This document shows, piece by piece, positions 7,502 to 15,798 of a stretch of 64,000 nucleotides of DNA; the stretch's first letter is position 1, and every line of letters begins with the position of its first letter. This DNA comes from JAZDRH01 sp047470865 (GTDB lineage: Bacteria > Pseudomonadota > Gammaproteobacteria > Pseudomonadales > Pseudomonadaceae), in contig NZ_JAZDRH010000016.1 of the NCBI RefSeq assembly GCF_047470865.1, forward strand, positions 14,413 to 78,412, written 5' to 3'. The notes below the pieces were generated by a model. It was not told where the DNA came from, did not search any database, and was given only the letters and a program-made list of their open reading frames with translations. The translations under genes and the position numbers were made by a program.

Positions 7502-8253
7502 GGCCAGGGCGTTAATACTTCGTAGCCATCACAGGTAACAAGCACCATGTGTTCCCACTGTGCTGAAAGCGATTTATCTTGAGTGACCACAGTCCAGCCA
7601 TCTTTTAATGTGGATGTGTACTTTTTACCAGCATTAATCATAGGTTCAATGGTAAAAATCATGCCCTCTTGTAAGCGCAAACCTCGCTTAGGTGTCCCAT
7701 AATGTAGGACTTGTGGTGCTTCATGATAGGTTTGGCCTATACCATGGCCGCAATATTCTTCAACCACAGAAAAACCTTCGCGATGGGCTATGGTTTCAAT
7801 AGTATGTCCAATATCACCTAATGTAGTACCGGGGCGAACAATATCAATGGCACTTAGCATGGCCTCAAGGCAAGTATCGGCTAAATGTTTAGCTGTTGGA
7901 TTTGGTGTACCAACAAAGTACATACGGCTAGTATCGCCGTACCAACCATCCTTGATAATGGCGATGTCAATATTGAGCATATCACCATCTTGCAAAATAT
8001 AATTGTCAGGAATGCCATGACAAACCACATGGTTAACAGAGATGCAGGCTGTTTTTTGATAGCCATGGTAGCCAATATTAGCTGGGATAACCTTTAATTC
8101 ATTGACTATGTAGTGGTAACACAGCTGATCAAGGTAGTCTGTTGTTACCCCGGCCTTAACGTGAGGTGTTATCCAATGCAATACTTGTGCTGCTAAATGG
8201 CCGGCCAAGCGTGCTTTAGGAATTTGTACTGCAGTTTTTAGGGTGACAGTCAT
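7498..8253 (-). CDS. map: Type I methionine aminopeptidase (ParD-linked copy)
   Basis: A 251-residue cytosolic metalloenzyme that removes N-terminal Met from new proteins. All five metal ligands of the family are visible: the two Asp in NIDIAIIKDGWYGDTSR, His in CGHGIGQ, Glu in FTIEPM and Glu in QWEHM. It is one of two Map genes in the window; the other (47024-47818) lies in the usual position next to rpsB. This copy overlaps the upstream ParD-like gene by ATGA (4 bases), so its translation is probably coupled to it. Pairing of a ParD-like gene with a map paralog is, to my memory, recurrent in proteobacteria, which suggests a specialised rather than redundant role. Confidence 0.95.
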   Translation of the reverse strand: MTVTLKTAVQIPKARLAGHLAAQVLHWITPHVKAGVTTDYLDQLCYHYIVNELKVIPANIGYHGYQKTACISVNHVVCHGIPDNYILQDGDMLNIDIAIIKDGWYGDTSRMYFVGTPNPTAKHLADTCLEAMLSAIDIVRPGTTLGDIGHTIETIAHREGFSVVEEYCGHGIGQTYHEAPQVLHYGTPKRGLRLQEGMIFTIEPMINAGKKYTSTLKDGWTVVTQDKSLSAQWEHMVLVTCDGYEVLTPWP

Positions 8254-8504
8254 GGGGTTATAACTTCTGTAGACTTTGTGCTTAAATGTTTGAGTATAGA
8301 TTCAAGAGAGAACATTGCGTTGCTGTGCAGTGATTGCTCCAGCAGTAGCTGTGTGAGTTCGTTATATGTTTTATTTGGATAGAGCTCTATGAGCATGCCA
8401 ATTTTCAGCCAATGTTCGGCTTGTGCATTAATAGATCGATCTAAAGCAATGCTTGCTAAGCGCAGATTGTCATGCATTTGGTCAGATATTTTTACGATGC
8501 CCAT
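8250..8504 (-). CDS. ParD-like ribbon-helix-helix family protein
   Basis: An 84-residue protein of the ParD-like family. The N-terminus (GIVKISDQMHDNLRLAS then ALDRSINAQAEHWLKIGML) has the ribbon-helix-helix arrangement: a short strand followed by two helices, as in ParD/MetJ-Arc DNA-binding antitoxins. The rest is predicted helical and may bind a partner. In an ordinary TA pair a ParE toxin would follow; here the next gene, overlapping by 4 bases, is a methionine aminopeptidase. The AT-rich palindromic sequence just upstream is a candidate operator for autoregulation. Family assignment is good; antitoxin activity is not established. Confidence 0.8.
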   Translation of the reverse strand: MGIVKISDQMHDNLRLASIALDRSINAQAEHWLKIGMLIELYPNKTYNELTQLLLEQSLHSNAMFSLESILKHLSTKSTEVITP

Positions 8505-8506
8505 GG

Positions 8507-8545
8507 CTATATATGCTTCATATATATTGTGTATATAAAATATAG
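8507..8545 (-). promoter_or_regulatory. Palindromic TATATA-rich promoter/operator of the parD-like/map operon
   Basis: The bases just upstream of the ParD-like start contain repeated TATATA blocks in inverted order (TATATAT, TATATA and GTATATA). Ribbon-helix-helix antitoxins usually repress their own promoter through such short repeated sites. The assignment is by position and symmetry only. Confidence 0.4.
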
Positions 8546-8623
8546 ACTAAAGCCTTTACTTTTATTTGACAAGTATTAGTTAAGTGAAGAGTTCTGTGGT
8601 TTTGCCTTAGTAATTCGTCCAAT

Positions 8624-8659
8624 TTCAGCTTAAGTTCAGTTGTTTTTTGGCATTATTCT
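8624..8659 (+). promoter_or_regulatory. Candidate response-regulator box and promoter of phoPQ
   Basis: TTCAG occurs twice (8624-8628 and 8635-8639) with 11-base spacing, one helical turn, which is the usual geometry of OmpR/PhoP-family binding sites. It overlaps the place where a -35 would sit relative to TATTCT at 8654-8659. This suggests autoactivation of phoPQ; the exact regulator is inferred. Confidence 0.35.
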
Positions 8660-8711
8660 TGGGGTCGCGGTTTTCTATCTTGCTTTAAACTATTTTGCAT
8701 AAGGAGCTAGC

Positions 8712-9389
8712 ATGAAATTATTGGTTGTAGAGGATGAAGCACTTTTGCGTCATCACCTTTTTACCCGCCTGGGCGAGCAAGGCCATATTGCTGATGCAGT
8801 TGCTAATGCTGAAGAAGCACTTTATCGCATTGAAGAGTTTAATCATGACCTAGCTATTATTGACTTGGGCTTGCCTGGTATGGGAGGGTTAGAGTTGATT
8901 AAACAGCTACGCGAAGCTGGGAAAACCTTTCCTATTCTTATTTTAACTGCCCGTGGCAATTGGCAAGATAAAGTAGAGGGGCTAGCCGCAGGCGCTGATG
9001 ATTATGTAGTTAAACCTTTCCAGTTTGAAGAATTAGAAGCCCGTCTAAATGCCTTACTGCGCCGTTCTTCTGGTTTTACACAGGCAAATATTGAAGCCGG
9101 TCCATTAACCTTAGATTTAAATCGTAAACAAGCTTTACTGGAAGGAGAACCTCTAGGTTTAACGGCTTATGAGTACCGAATTTTAGAATATTTAATGCGT
9201 CACCATCAGCAGGTCGTAGCTAAAGAACGCTTAATGGAGCAGCTGTATTCAGATGAAGCTGACCGAGACCCCAATGTGATTGAAGTACTTGTTGGTCGTT
9301 TGCGTCGAAAAATAGAAGGCAAACAGGATTTTAAACCAATAGAAACCGTGCGTGGGCAGGGGTATATTTTCACCCAAGTGTGTCACTAA
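8712..9389 (+). CDS. phoP: Response regulator PhoP (OmpR family)
   Basis: A 225-residue two-component response regulator. The receiver domain (1-115) has the acidic pair VEDE, the phosphorylated Asp in LAIIDLGLPG (~51), the Thr of LTARG (~81) and Lys in DDYVVKPF (~103). The C-terminal winged helix (LTAYEYRILEYLM, then VLVGRLRRKIE, VRGQGYIF) is of the OmpR/PhoB type. The sequence follows the Pseudomonas PhoP pattern, a system that senses low Mg2+ and cationic peptides. The phoQ gene overlaps its end. An AAGGAG ribosome-binding site precedes the ATG. Unlike P. aeruginosa there is no oprH upstream. Confidence 0.9.
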   Translation: MKLLVVEDEALLRHHLFTRLGEQGHIADAVANAEEALYRIEEFNHDLAIIDLGLPGMGGLELIKQLREAGKTFPILILTARGNWQDKVEGLAAGADDYVVKPFQFEELEARLNALLRRSSGFTQANIEAGPLTLDLNRKQALLEGEPLGLTAYEYRILEYLMRHHQQVVAKERLMEQLYSDEADRDPNVIEVLVGRLRRKIEGKQDFKPIETVRGQGYIFTQVCH

Positions 9390-10765
9390 AAAGAGGGCAG
9401 ATGGTGGCAAGAAGGCATAAAGGAATATCCTTACGCTTACGCTTAATGTTAAGCGCAAGCTTGATCGCTTTGGTTTTTATGTTGGCCTTAATGCCAGCAC
9501 TGCAAAGCGTTTTCATTAATGCCTTGGAAGAATCAATAGAGCAGCGCTTGGCGGCGGATGCAAGCTCTATTATTTCTGCTGCACGCATTGTTGATGGCCA
9601 ATTGCGTATGCCAGATAAGCTGCCTGATGAGGAATATAATTTCCTTTCTGCTAGGCAATTGGCGTTTATTTACGATAAAAATGAAAACCTATTATGGCAG
9701 TCTTCCAGTAGTGCCCAAGAAAAAATTGCCTATCGACCGCAGTATGATGGGGATGGGCAAGATTTTTTACGTACCTTTGATGACAATGGGCGAGAGTTTT
9801 TTGTTTATGATGTAGAAATTGATGTGCTTCATGGCATCCCAGCCAAACTCAGTATTATTGCTATGCAGCCTGTTAGCGATTACAAAACCATGTTTCGTAA
9901 CCTTCGTCGTCATTTAGCTATAGGTTTGGGGGGGGCTTGGCTGCTCTTACTTGGTTTCTTGTGGGTTGGCATGGCGTGGGGAGTTAGTGCCTTGCGCACA
10001 TTAAGCGCTGAGCTTGATGAAATTGAGCAGGGATCACGTGCAGCTTTAAGCGATGATCAGCCACGTGAGCTCTCGCGCTTAACACGTTCATTAAATCGAT
10101 TATTAGAAGTGGAGCGTCATCAAAGTGAACGTTATAAGCATTCTTTAGATGATCTAGCCCATAGTCTAAAAACACCATTGGCGGTTCTACAAGGAGTTTC
10201 TGAGAATCTAACGCAGCAGCCTGAAAACTTCGAACAAGCCCAGACCTTGCAAGAGCAGGTCAATCGTATGAGTCAGCAGGTAAGTTACCAGTTGCAGCGT
10301 GCGAGCTTGCGCAAAAGTGGTTTGGTACGTCATAAAGTTGTACTTAAACCTTTAGTTGAAACTTTAACGGATGCACTAGATAAAGTATATCGCGATAAAA
10401 AAGTACATTTTGAAGCTGATTTTGCTGATGACCTTTATGTATCTATGGAGCAAGGAGCGCTTCTAGAATTGATGGGCAATTTACTCGAAAACGCTTATAG
10501 ATTATCGCTAGGCTATATTCGCGTAAGTGCGACTGTGCAGGATAAATGGTGTGAAATTATAGTTGAGGATGATGGACCAGGAGTTCCAGCTGATCAGCGT
10601 GAGCGCATCTTAAAGCGTGGCGAACGTTTAGATACTCAGTTTCCTGGGCAAGGCATAGGCACCGCAGTAGTAGTGGATATAGTAGATAGCTATGGTGGCA
10701 GTTTATTACTGCAAGATTCACAATTAGGTGGTGCAAAATTTATCATTAATCTGCCGTGTTACTAG
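9380..10765 (+). CDS. phoQ: Sensor histidine kinase PhoQ
   Basis: An inner-membrane sensor kinase of up to 461 residues. It has one membrane helix near residues 22-40, a periplasmic sensor domain (~45-170), a second helix near 178-198 (GGAWLLLLGFLW), a HAMP-like linker, the phospho-acceptor box LDDLAHSLKTPLAVL (His ~257) and an ATP-binding domain with NLLENAYR, DDGPGVP and GQGIGTAVV. The start is uncertain: a GTG at 9380 overlaps phoP by 10 bases, and ATG at 9401 or GTG at 9404 would give shorter proteins beginning closer to the basic HKGISLRLRLML stretch. The periplasmic domain is rich in acidic residues, in keeping with divalent-cation sensing. Confidence 0.88.
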   Translation: MSLKRGQMVARRHKGISLRLRLMLSASLIALVFMLALMPALQSVFINALEESIEQRLAADASSIISAARIVDGQLRMPDKLPDEEYNFLSARQLAFIYDKNENLLWQSSSSAQEKIAYRPQYDGDGQDFLRTFDDNGREFFVYDVEIDVLHGIPAKLSIIAMQPVSDYKTMFRNLRRHLAIGLGGAWLLLLGFLWVGMAWGVSALRTLSAELDEIEQGSRAALSDDQPRELSRLTRSLNRLLEVERHQSERYKHSLDDLAHSLKTPLAVLQGVSENLTQQPENFEQAQTLQEQVNRMSQQVSYQLQRASLRKSGLVRHKVVLKPLVETLTDALDKVYRDKKVHFEADFADDLYVSMEQGALLELMGNLLENAYRLSLGYIRVSATVQDKWCEIIVEDDGPGVPADQRERILKRGERLDTQFPGQGIGTAVVVDIVDSYGGSLLLQDSQLGGAKFIINLPCY

Positions 10766-11258
10766 GTGAATAGCGGCGCAACTCTTGGGTAAAGCTCAAT
10801 GTTGTTTTACAGCTTTTGCATATATAGCGATAGCCTTTCGCGACAAAGTTATGACGCCGAATGCTGAGTAAGTGTTCTGCTGTGCAAGCACATTGATAAA
10901 TATAAAAAGTTTTTTCTGGTACTGTGATGGCATAGTTGTGGCAGCGTTCCGCAGGAAGTTTAAATACAGTTTGCATGATGCTTTTCCATTGCGGGCCATG
11001 TGCTTTTATCTGCGCACCATACAGCGCAAAGGCGAGCAAATGCGCCACTTCGTGCGCCACTGTTTGCTGCAGAAAATGGGCTTGGTTTTCTTGGTACAAC
11101 TGCTGATTAAAGCGCAATTTATTCGCTTGTAAATACGCCATTCCTGCTTTTTGACCCGTTAGATTTAACTCTATTTTAGGTCGAGAAAATGAGCGATTAA
11201 AAAAGCCTTCTGCGGTTTTATAACAATTTTCAACTCGTGCTTTAAGTAATTCTGGCAT
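10746..11258 (-). CDS. SprT-family zinc metalloprotein
   Basis: A 170-residue SprT/SprT-like protein. It carries the HExxH zinc motif (TVAHEVAHLLAF, residues ~67-78) with a following His in KAHGPQWK, and a C-terminal zinc-ribbon-like part with YQCAC and ICKSC. Related proteins include the DNA-protein crosslink protease Spartan, but the role of bacterial SprT is not well defined. The gene converges on phoQ and their ends overlap by 20 bases. Confidence 0.88.
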   Translation of the reverse strand: MPELLKARVENCYKTAEGFFNRSFSRPKIELNLTGQKAGMAYLQANKLRFNQQLYQENQAHFLQQTVAHEVAHLLAFALYGAQIKAHGPQWKSIMQTVFKLPAERCHNYAITVPEKTFYIYQCACTAEHLLSIRRHNFVAKGYRYICKSCKTTLSFTQELRRYSPSNTAD

Positions 11259-11442
11259 AAACTTGTTTGCTGCTTGATCTTGTTACATTATGTGCGTTTT
11301 ATTATTTGCTTACCTATCATTAAACATCAATGAATAGAGCATAGTAAAAGATCATGCTTTCTATGCTGCGTTTAAAACGGTAGACAGTTTACACTGCTAT
11401 CACCAAAATAACCCCAAAATCTATGCCGTAGAGGATACTTTA

Positions 11443-12660
11443 ATGTCAGCCCAAGATGCGCTCGTAGTTCGTGCGGATTTCGACCAGGTAATGGTTCCAA
11501 ACTATGCTCCAGCAGGTTTTATTCCTGTGCGTGGCAAAGGTTCTCGAGTATGGGATCAGCAAGGTCGAGAATGGGTTGACTTAGCCGGTGGAATTGCCGT
11601 TAACAGCTTAGGTCATGCGCATCCAGCATTAGTTAAAGCGTTGCAGGAGCAGTCCGAGAAGCTGTGGCATGTCTCCAATGTCTTTACGAATGAACCTGCT
11701 TTACAGCTTGCCAAAAAGCTAATTAATAGTACCTTTGCGCAACGTGTATTTTTTTGTAACTCGGGTGCAGAAGCTAACGAAGCCGCTTTAAAACTGGCAC
11801 GTCGTGTTGCCTTTGAACGCTTTGGTGGTGACAAGTATGAAATTATTTCGGCACTAGATAGCTTTCATGGACGTACATTTTTTACTGTAAGTGTTGCAGG
11901 GCAGCCCAAATACTCTGATGGATTTGGTCCAAAACCTGAAGGTATTAGCCATGTGCCTTTTAATGATCTAGCGGCATTAGAAGCACAAATATCGGATAAA
12001 ACCTGTGCTGTTATTCTAGAGCCAGTGCAGGGAGAAAGTGGCGTTCTGCCTGCCAATAAAGCCTATATTGAAGCCGTACGGGCGCTGTGTGATAAGTACA
12101 ATGCATTGCTTATTTTCGATGAAGTACAAACAGGCGTGGGGCGTACCGGCAAGCTTTATGCGCATGAGCATTTTTCAGTAACCCCTGATATTTTAACTAC
12201 GGCTAAAGGTATAGGGGGTGGTTTTCCATTAGCCGCAATGCTTACTACGGATGAGTTGGCGAAGCATTTTGCAGTAGGTACGCATGGAACGACCTTTGGA
12301 GGGAATCCATTAGCTTGCGCTGTAGGGAATGCCGTGATGGATATCATTAACACGCCGGAAGTGCTTAAAGGTGTTAATGAGCGCGGCACTTACCTAAAAG
12401 AGAAATTAACTGAGTTAGGTACAAAATACGGTATTTTTACTCAGGTGCGCGGCTGGGGATTATTGATAGGTGCGGTGTTATCAGCTGAATGGCAGGGGCG
12501 TGCCCGTGAAGTGCTGCAAGCCGCAGAGCAGCAGGATCTTATGATTTTGGTTGCAGGCCCTAATGTGGTACGTTTTGCACCTAGTTTAGTTATTGATTAT
12601 GCCGATATTGATGAAGCTATGCAGCGTTTAGATAAAGCATTAGCTAAACTCTTAAATTAA
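11443..12660 (+). CDS. argD: Acetylornithine/succinylornithine aminotransferase
   Basis: A 405-residue class III PLP-dependent aminotransferase. The family landmarks are present: DLAGGIAVNSLGHAHP (~40-57), FFCNSGAEANEAALKLAR (~100-118), SFHGRTF (~138), FDEVQTGVGRTG (~222-233) and the PLP lysine in LTTAKGIGGGFP (~250). Such enzymes act in arginine synthesis (ArgD) and in succinyl-arginine catabolism (AstC/AruC); in Pseudomonas this position belongs to aruC followed by the aru operon, but no other aru/ast genes follow here. A biosynthetic role is therefore plausible. Upstream sequence carries GAGGATA before the ATG. Confidence 0.92.
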   Translation: MSAQDALVVRADFDQVMVPNYAPAGFIPVRGKGSRVWDQQGREWVDLAGGIAVNSLGHAHPALVKALQEQSEKLWHVSNVFTNEPALQLAKKLINSTFAQRVFFCNSGAEANEAALKLARRVAFERFGGDKYEIISALDSFHGRTFFTVSVAGQPKYSDGFGPKPEGISHVPFNDLAALEAQISDKTCAVILEPVQGESGVLPANKAYIEAVRALCDKYNALLIFDEVQTGVGRTGKLYAHEHFSVTPDILTTAKGIGGGFPLAAMLTTDELAKHFAVGTHGTTFGGNPLACAVGNAVMDIINTPEVLKGVNERGTYLKEKLTELGTKYGIFTQVRGWGLLIGAVLSAEWQGRAREVLQAAEQQDLMILVAGPNVVRFAPSLVIDYADIDEAMQRLDKALAKLLN

Positions 12661-12670
12661 ACATTCTTAT

Positions 12671-12702
12671 AAGCCATAACCTTTCAGTTATGGCTTTCTT
12701 TA
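12671..12702 (+). terminator. Intrinsic terminator after argD
   Basis: An inverted repeat AAGCCATAAC / GTTATGGCTT followed by a T-rich stretch lies 10 bases after the stop codon. Confidence 0.8.
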
Positions 12703-12717
12703 TAAAAGGTAAAGCTT

Positions 12718-12987
12718 ATGTCTGACGGACTAAAATTATTACTGGATGACGGTGAAGACAATATTACTGAACAAAAGTGCAGCCGTTTTGCTGTGGTGAT
12801 GGAAGGGCAGGAAGTTTGGATTCAGAAAATTGGTAATCAGTTATTTATTGGTGTTGAAGTGGCTGAGGACTCGCAAGAGTTTATGAACTTAGTGGTTCGG
12901 CCAATGGCAACCAACCTAATTAGCCTAGGTTTGGAAGAAGATCAGGCAGATGATGAGCATGAGCATGGTCCAGACTGCGATCACTAA
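12718..12987 (+). CDS. Hypothetical small protein with acidic His-rich tail
   Basis: An 89-residue cytoplasmic protein with an AAAAGG ribosome-binding sequence. The body (residues 20-72) is predicted to be a small beta-rich fold; the last ~17 residues are acidic and His-rich (DDEHEHGPDCDH), a pattern that often binds Zn or Ni. It lies between argD and alaS. I do not recognise the family; the gene is supported by its good ribosome-binding site, compact spacing and codon use like its neighbours. Confidence 0.7.
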   Translation: MSDGLKLLLDDGEDNITEQKCSRFAVVMEGQEVWIQKIGNQLFIGVEVAEDSQEFMNLVVRPMATNLISLGLEEDQADDEHEHGPDCDH

Positions 12988-13091
12988 GTGGAAAAAGGCT
13001 GTGTTAATTCCTGTCTAACGATATAATGAAAACTTTTCGGCAATTTGCCGTGAACGTGTAGCAATAACTACAGACTGATGTGGGAAACCTT

Positions 13092-15716
13092 ATGAAAAGC
13101 GCCGAGATCCGCGAAGCCTTCCTTCGCTTCTTTGAAGAAAAGGGGCATACGCGTGTTGCGTCTAGCTCGTTGATCCCAGAAAACGATCCAACCTTGCTTT
13201 TTACCAACGCAGGCATGAACCAATTTAAAGACTGCTTTTTAGGTTTAGAGAAGCGTGCCTATACGCGTGCTACTACGAGCCAAAAGTGTGTGCGTGCAGG
13301 CGGCAAACATAATGACTTAGAAAACGTAGGTTATACCGCGCGTCATCATACGTTTTTTGAAATGCTTGGTAACTTTAGCTTTGGTGATTACTTCAAGCAG
13401 GATGCTTTGCATTACGCGTGGGAATTTTTAACCAGTGCTAAATGGTTAAATCTGCCTAAAGAAAAGCTTTGGGTTACAGTTTACGCCTCAGATGATGAAG
13501 CCTTTAGTATTTGGGCTGACGAAATCGGCGTGCCTGCAGAGCGGATTATTCGTATTGGCGATAATAAAGGTGCGCCCTATGCCTCAGATAACTTCTGGGC
13601 AATGGGGGACACAGGTCCTTGTGGTCCTTGTAGTGAAATTTTTTATGATCACGGTGAGCATATTTGGGGTGGCCCTCCTGGCTCGGCTGAAGAAGACGGT
13701 GATCGTTATATCGAAATCTGGAATAACGTTTTCATGCAGTTTAATCGCACTGCTGATGGTGTGATGCATCCGCTACCTGCTCCAAGTGTTGATACGGGCA
13801 TGGGTTTAGAGCGTATTAGCGCTGTATTGCAACATGTTAATTCAAATTATGAGATTGACCTGTTTACTAGCTTGTTGGCTGGCTGCGCCAAGGCTATTGG
13901 TTGTGCTAATGATGCATCGCCATCACTCAAAGTAGTGGCTGATCATATTCGCTCCTGTAGCTTCTTAATTGCCGATGGTGTTACACCAAGCAATGATGGC
14001 CGTGGTTATGTACTACGCCGTATTATTCGTCGTGCTTGCCGTCATGGTAATAAACTAGGCGCCACAGGCCCGTTCTTTCATAAAATAGTAGATGCGTTAG
14101 TGAAAGAAATGGGGGCTGCTTATCCTCAGTTGAAAGAGCAGCAAGCGCACATTGAGCGTGTCCTTAAAACTGAAGAAGAACAGTTTGCGAAAACGCTAGA
14201 GCAAGGCTTGCGTATTTTAGAGCAAGACTTGGCTGAACTTTCAGGCAAAGTTATTCCAGGTAAAGTGGTATTTAAACTCTATGATACCTATGGCTTTCCG
14301 GCTGACTTAACGGCTGATATTGCGCGTGAGCGTGATCTAACTATTGACGAACAGGGCTTTGAGCGTGAAATGGATGCTCAGCGTGAACGTGCACGTTCAT
14401 CTAGTGCCTTTGGTATCGACTATAACAGCCTAATTAAGTTAGACAGTGAAACGCACTTTGTAGGCTATGAGCATAAGCAGGTACAGGCTAAAGTGGTTGC
14501 TATTTTGTCTGATGGCAAGCAGGTGAGTGTTCTATCTGTTGGGCAAGAAGGCGTTATTGTTTTAGATCAGACAGCGTTTTACGCAGAGTCTGGCGGGCAA
14601 GTCGGTGATTGTGGTTATTTGGCTACTGATACTGCACGTTTTGATGTGCGTGATACCACTAAAGCCAGCAGTGCTTTTCTGCATCATGGTGTTATGCTGC
14701 AAGGTGAGTTGAAAGTAGGTGATGTGCTTGATGCTATTGTGGATGCGCGCGTGCAAAAAGCCACTTCGCTAAATCACTCAGCAACGCATTTATTGCATGC
14801 CGCATTGCGTCAAGTATTAGGTGAGCATGTTCAGCAAAAAGGCTCTTTGGTTGATAGTCAACGCTTACGCTTTGACTTTAGCCATTTTGAAGCTGTAACT
14901 GCTGAACAAATTAAACAACTTGAAACCATAGTTAATCAACAAATACGCGAAAATAGCGCTGTCTGTACTGAAATCACCGATATTGAAACGGCTAAAGCTA
15001 AAGGTGCTATGGCCTTATTTGGTGAAAAGTATGGCGATACAGTACGTGTGCTCAGTATGGGTGATGGTTTTTCTGTTGAGTTATGTGGCGGTATTCACGC
15101 TCAGCGCACAGGTGATATAGGAGTATTTAAAATCACCAATGAAAGCGGTGTGGCCTCAGGGGTGCGTCGTATTGAAGCTATCACAGGTGAAGCAGCATGG
15201 TTATGGTTAAATCATAGCGATGAGCAAGTACAGCAGGCCGCTCAGGCACTGAAAGCTAACCGTAATAACATACTAGATAAGTTAGCGGCCACTATTGAGC
15301 AGGTGAAACTGCTAGAAAAAGACTTGGCCCAGCTAAAAGCCAAGGCAGCAGCTTCTGCTGGTGGTGATTTAGCTGCGCAAGCTAAAGAAATTAAAGGCGC
15401 CAAAGTATTAGCTGCCCGTATTGATGGTCTTGATGGTAAAGAGCTTTTGGCTTTGCTCGATCAGTTGAAAAACAAGCTAGGCAGCGCCATTGTGTTATTA
15501 GGTGGCGAACATGAAGGCAAGGTTGTATTAATTGCCGGCGTGACGAAAGACCTGACAAGCAAGGTTAAAGCGGGCGACTTAATGAAGCAAGCGGCAGCGC
15601 TAGTGGGCGGCAAGGGTGGTGGTCGTCCAGATATGGCGCAAGGCGGTGGAAGTGATGCCAGTCAATTAGAAGCCGCATTGGCCTTGGCTGAAACTTTTGC
15701 ACAAAGCGAGCTTTAA
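13092..15716 (+). CDS. alaS: Alanine--tRNA ligase
   Basis: An 874-residue class II aminoacyl-tRNA synthetase that charges tRNA-Ala. I chose the ATG at 13092 (MKSAEIREAFLRFFEEKGH), the canonical start, over an in-frame GTG at 13080. The catalytic domain (RHHTFFEMLGNFSFGDYFK ~70-88), the GDTGPCGPCSEIF loop, the editing domain with HSATHLLHAAL (~557) and CGGIHAQ (~660) zinc ligands, and the glycine-rich C-terminal C-Ala domain (GGKGGGRPDMAQGGG) are all intact. Length is normal. The alaS-lysC-csrA order is the Pseudomonas one. Confidence 0.98.
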   Translation: MKSAEIREAFLRFFEEKGHTRVASSSLIPENDPTLLFTNAGMNQFKDCFLGLEKRAYTRATTSQKCVRAGGKHNDLENVGYTARHHTFFEMLGNFSFGDYFKQDALHYAWEFLTSAKWLNLPKEKLWVTVYASDDEAFSIWADEIGVPAERIIRIGDNKGAPYASDNFWAMGDTGPCGPCSEIFYDHGEHIWGGPPGSAEEDGDRYIEIWNNVFMQFNRTADGVMHPLPAPSVDTGMGLERISAVLQHVNSNYEIDLFTSLLAGCAKAIGCANDASPSLKVVADHIRSCSFLIADGVTPSNDGRGYVLRRIIRRACRHGNKLGATGPFFHKIVDALVKEMGAAYPQLKEQQAHIERVLKTEEEQFAKTLEQGLRILEQDLAELSGKVIPGKVVFKLYDTYGFPADLTADIARERDLTIDEQGFEREMDAQRERARSSSAFGIDYNSLIKLDSETHFVGYEHKQVQAKVVAILSDGKQVSVLSVGQEGVIVLDQTAFYAESGGQVGDCGYLATDTARFDVRDTTKASSAFLHHGVMLQGELKVGDVLDAIVDARVQKATSLNHSATHLLHAALRQVLGEHVQQKGSLVDSQRLRFDFSHFEAVTAEQIKQLETIVNQQIRENSAVCTEITDIETAKAKGAMALFGEKYGDTVRVLSMGDGFSVELCGGIHAQRTGDIGVFKITNESGVASGVRRIEAITGEAAWLWLNHSDEQVQQAAQALKANRNNILDKLAATIEQVKLLEKDLAQLKAKAAASAGGDLAAQAKEIKGAKVLAARIDGLDGKELLALLDQLKNKLGSAIVLLGGEHEGKVVLIAGVTKDLTSKVKAGDLMKQAAALVGGKGGGRPDMAQGGGSDASQLEAALALAETFAQSEL

Positions 15717-15798
15717 TTATTAAGTACAGGAGGTGAGTGCGCTTACCTCACTTATAAGACTGGGTATGGGAGCCTATAAAAGGCTGAGGCAGTGTTAA

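Noticed and set aside
13080..13091. In-frame GTG upstream of alaS as the start
   Set aside because: The ATG at 13092 gives the canonical AlaRS N-terminus; the four extra residues are not seen in the family.
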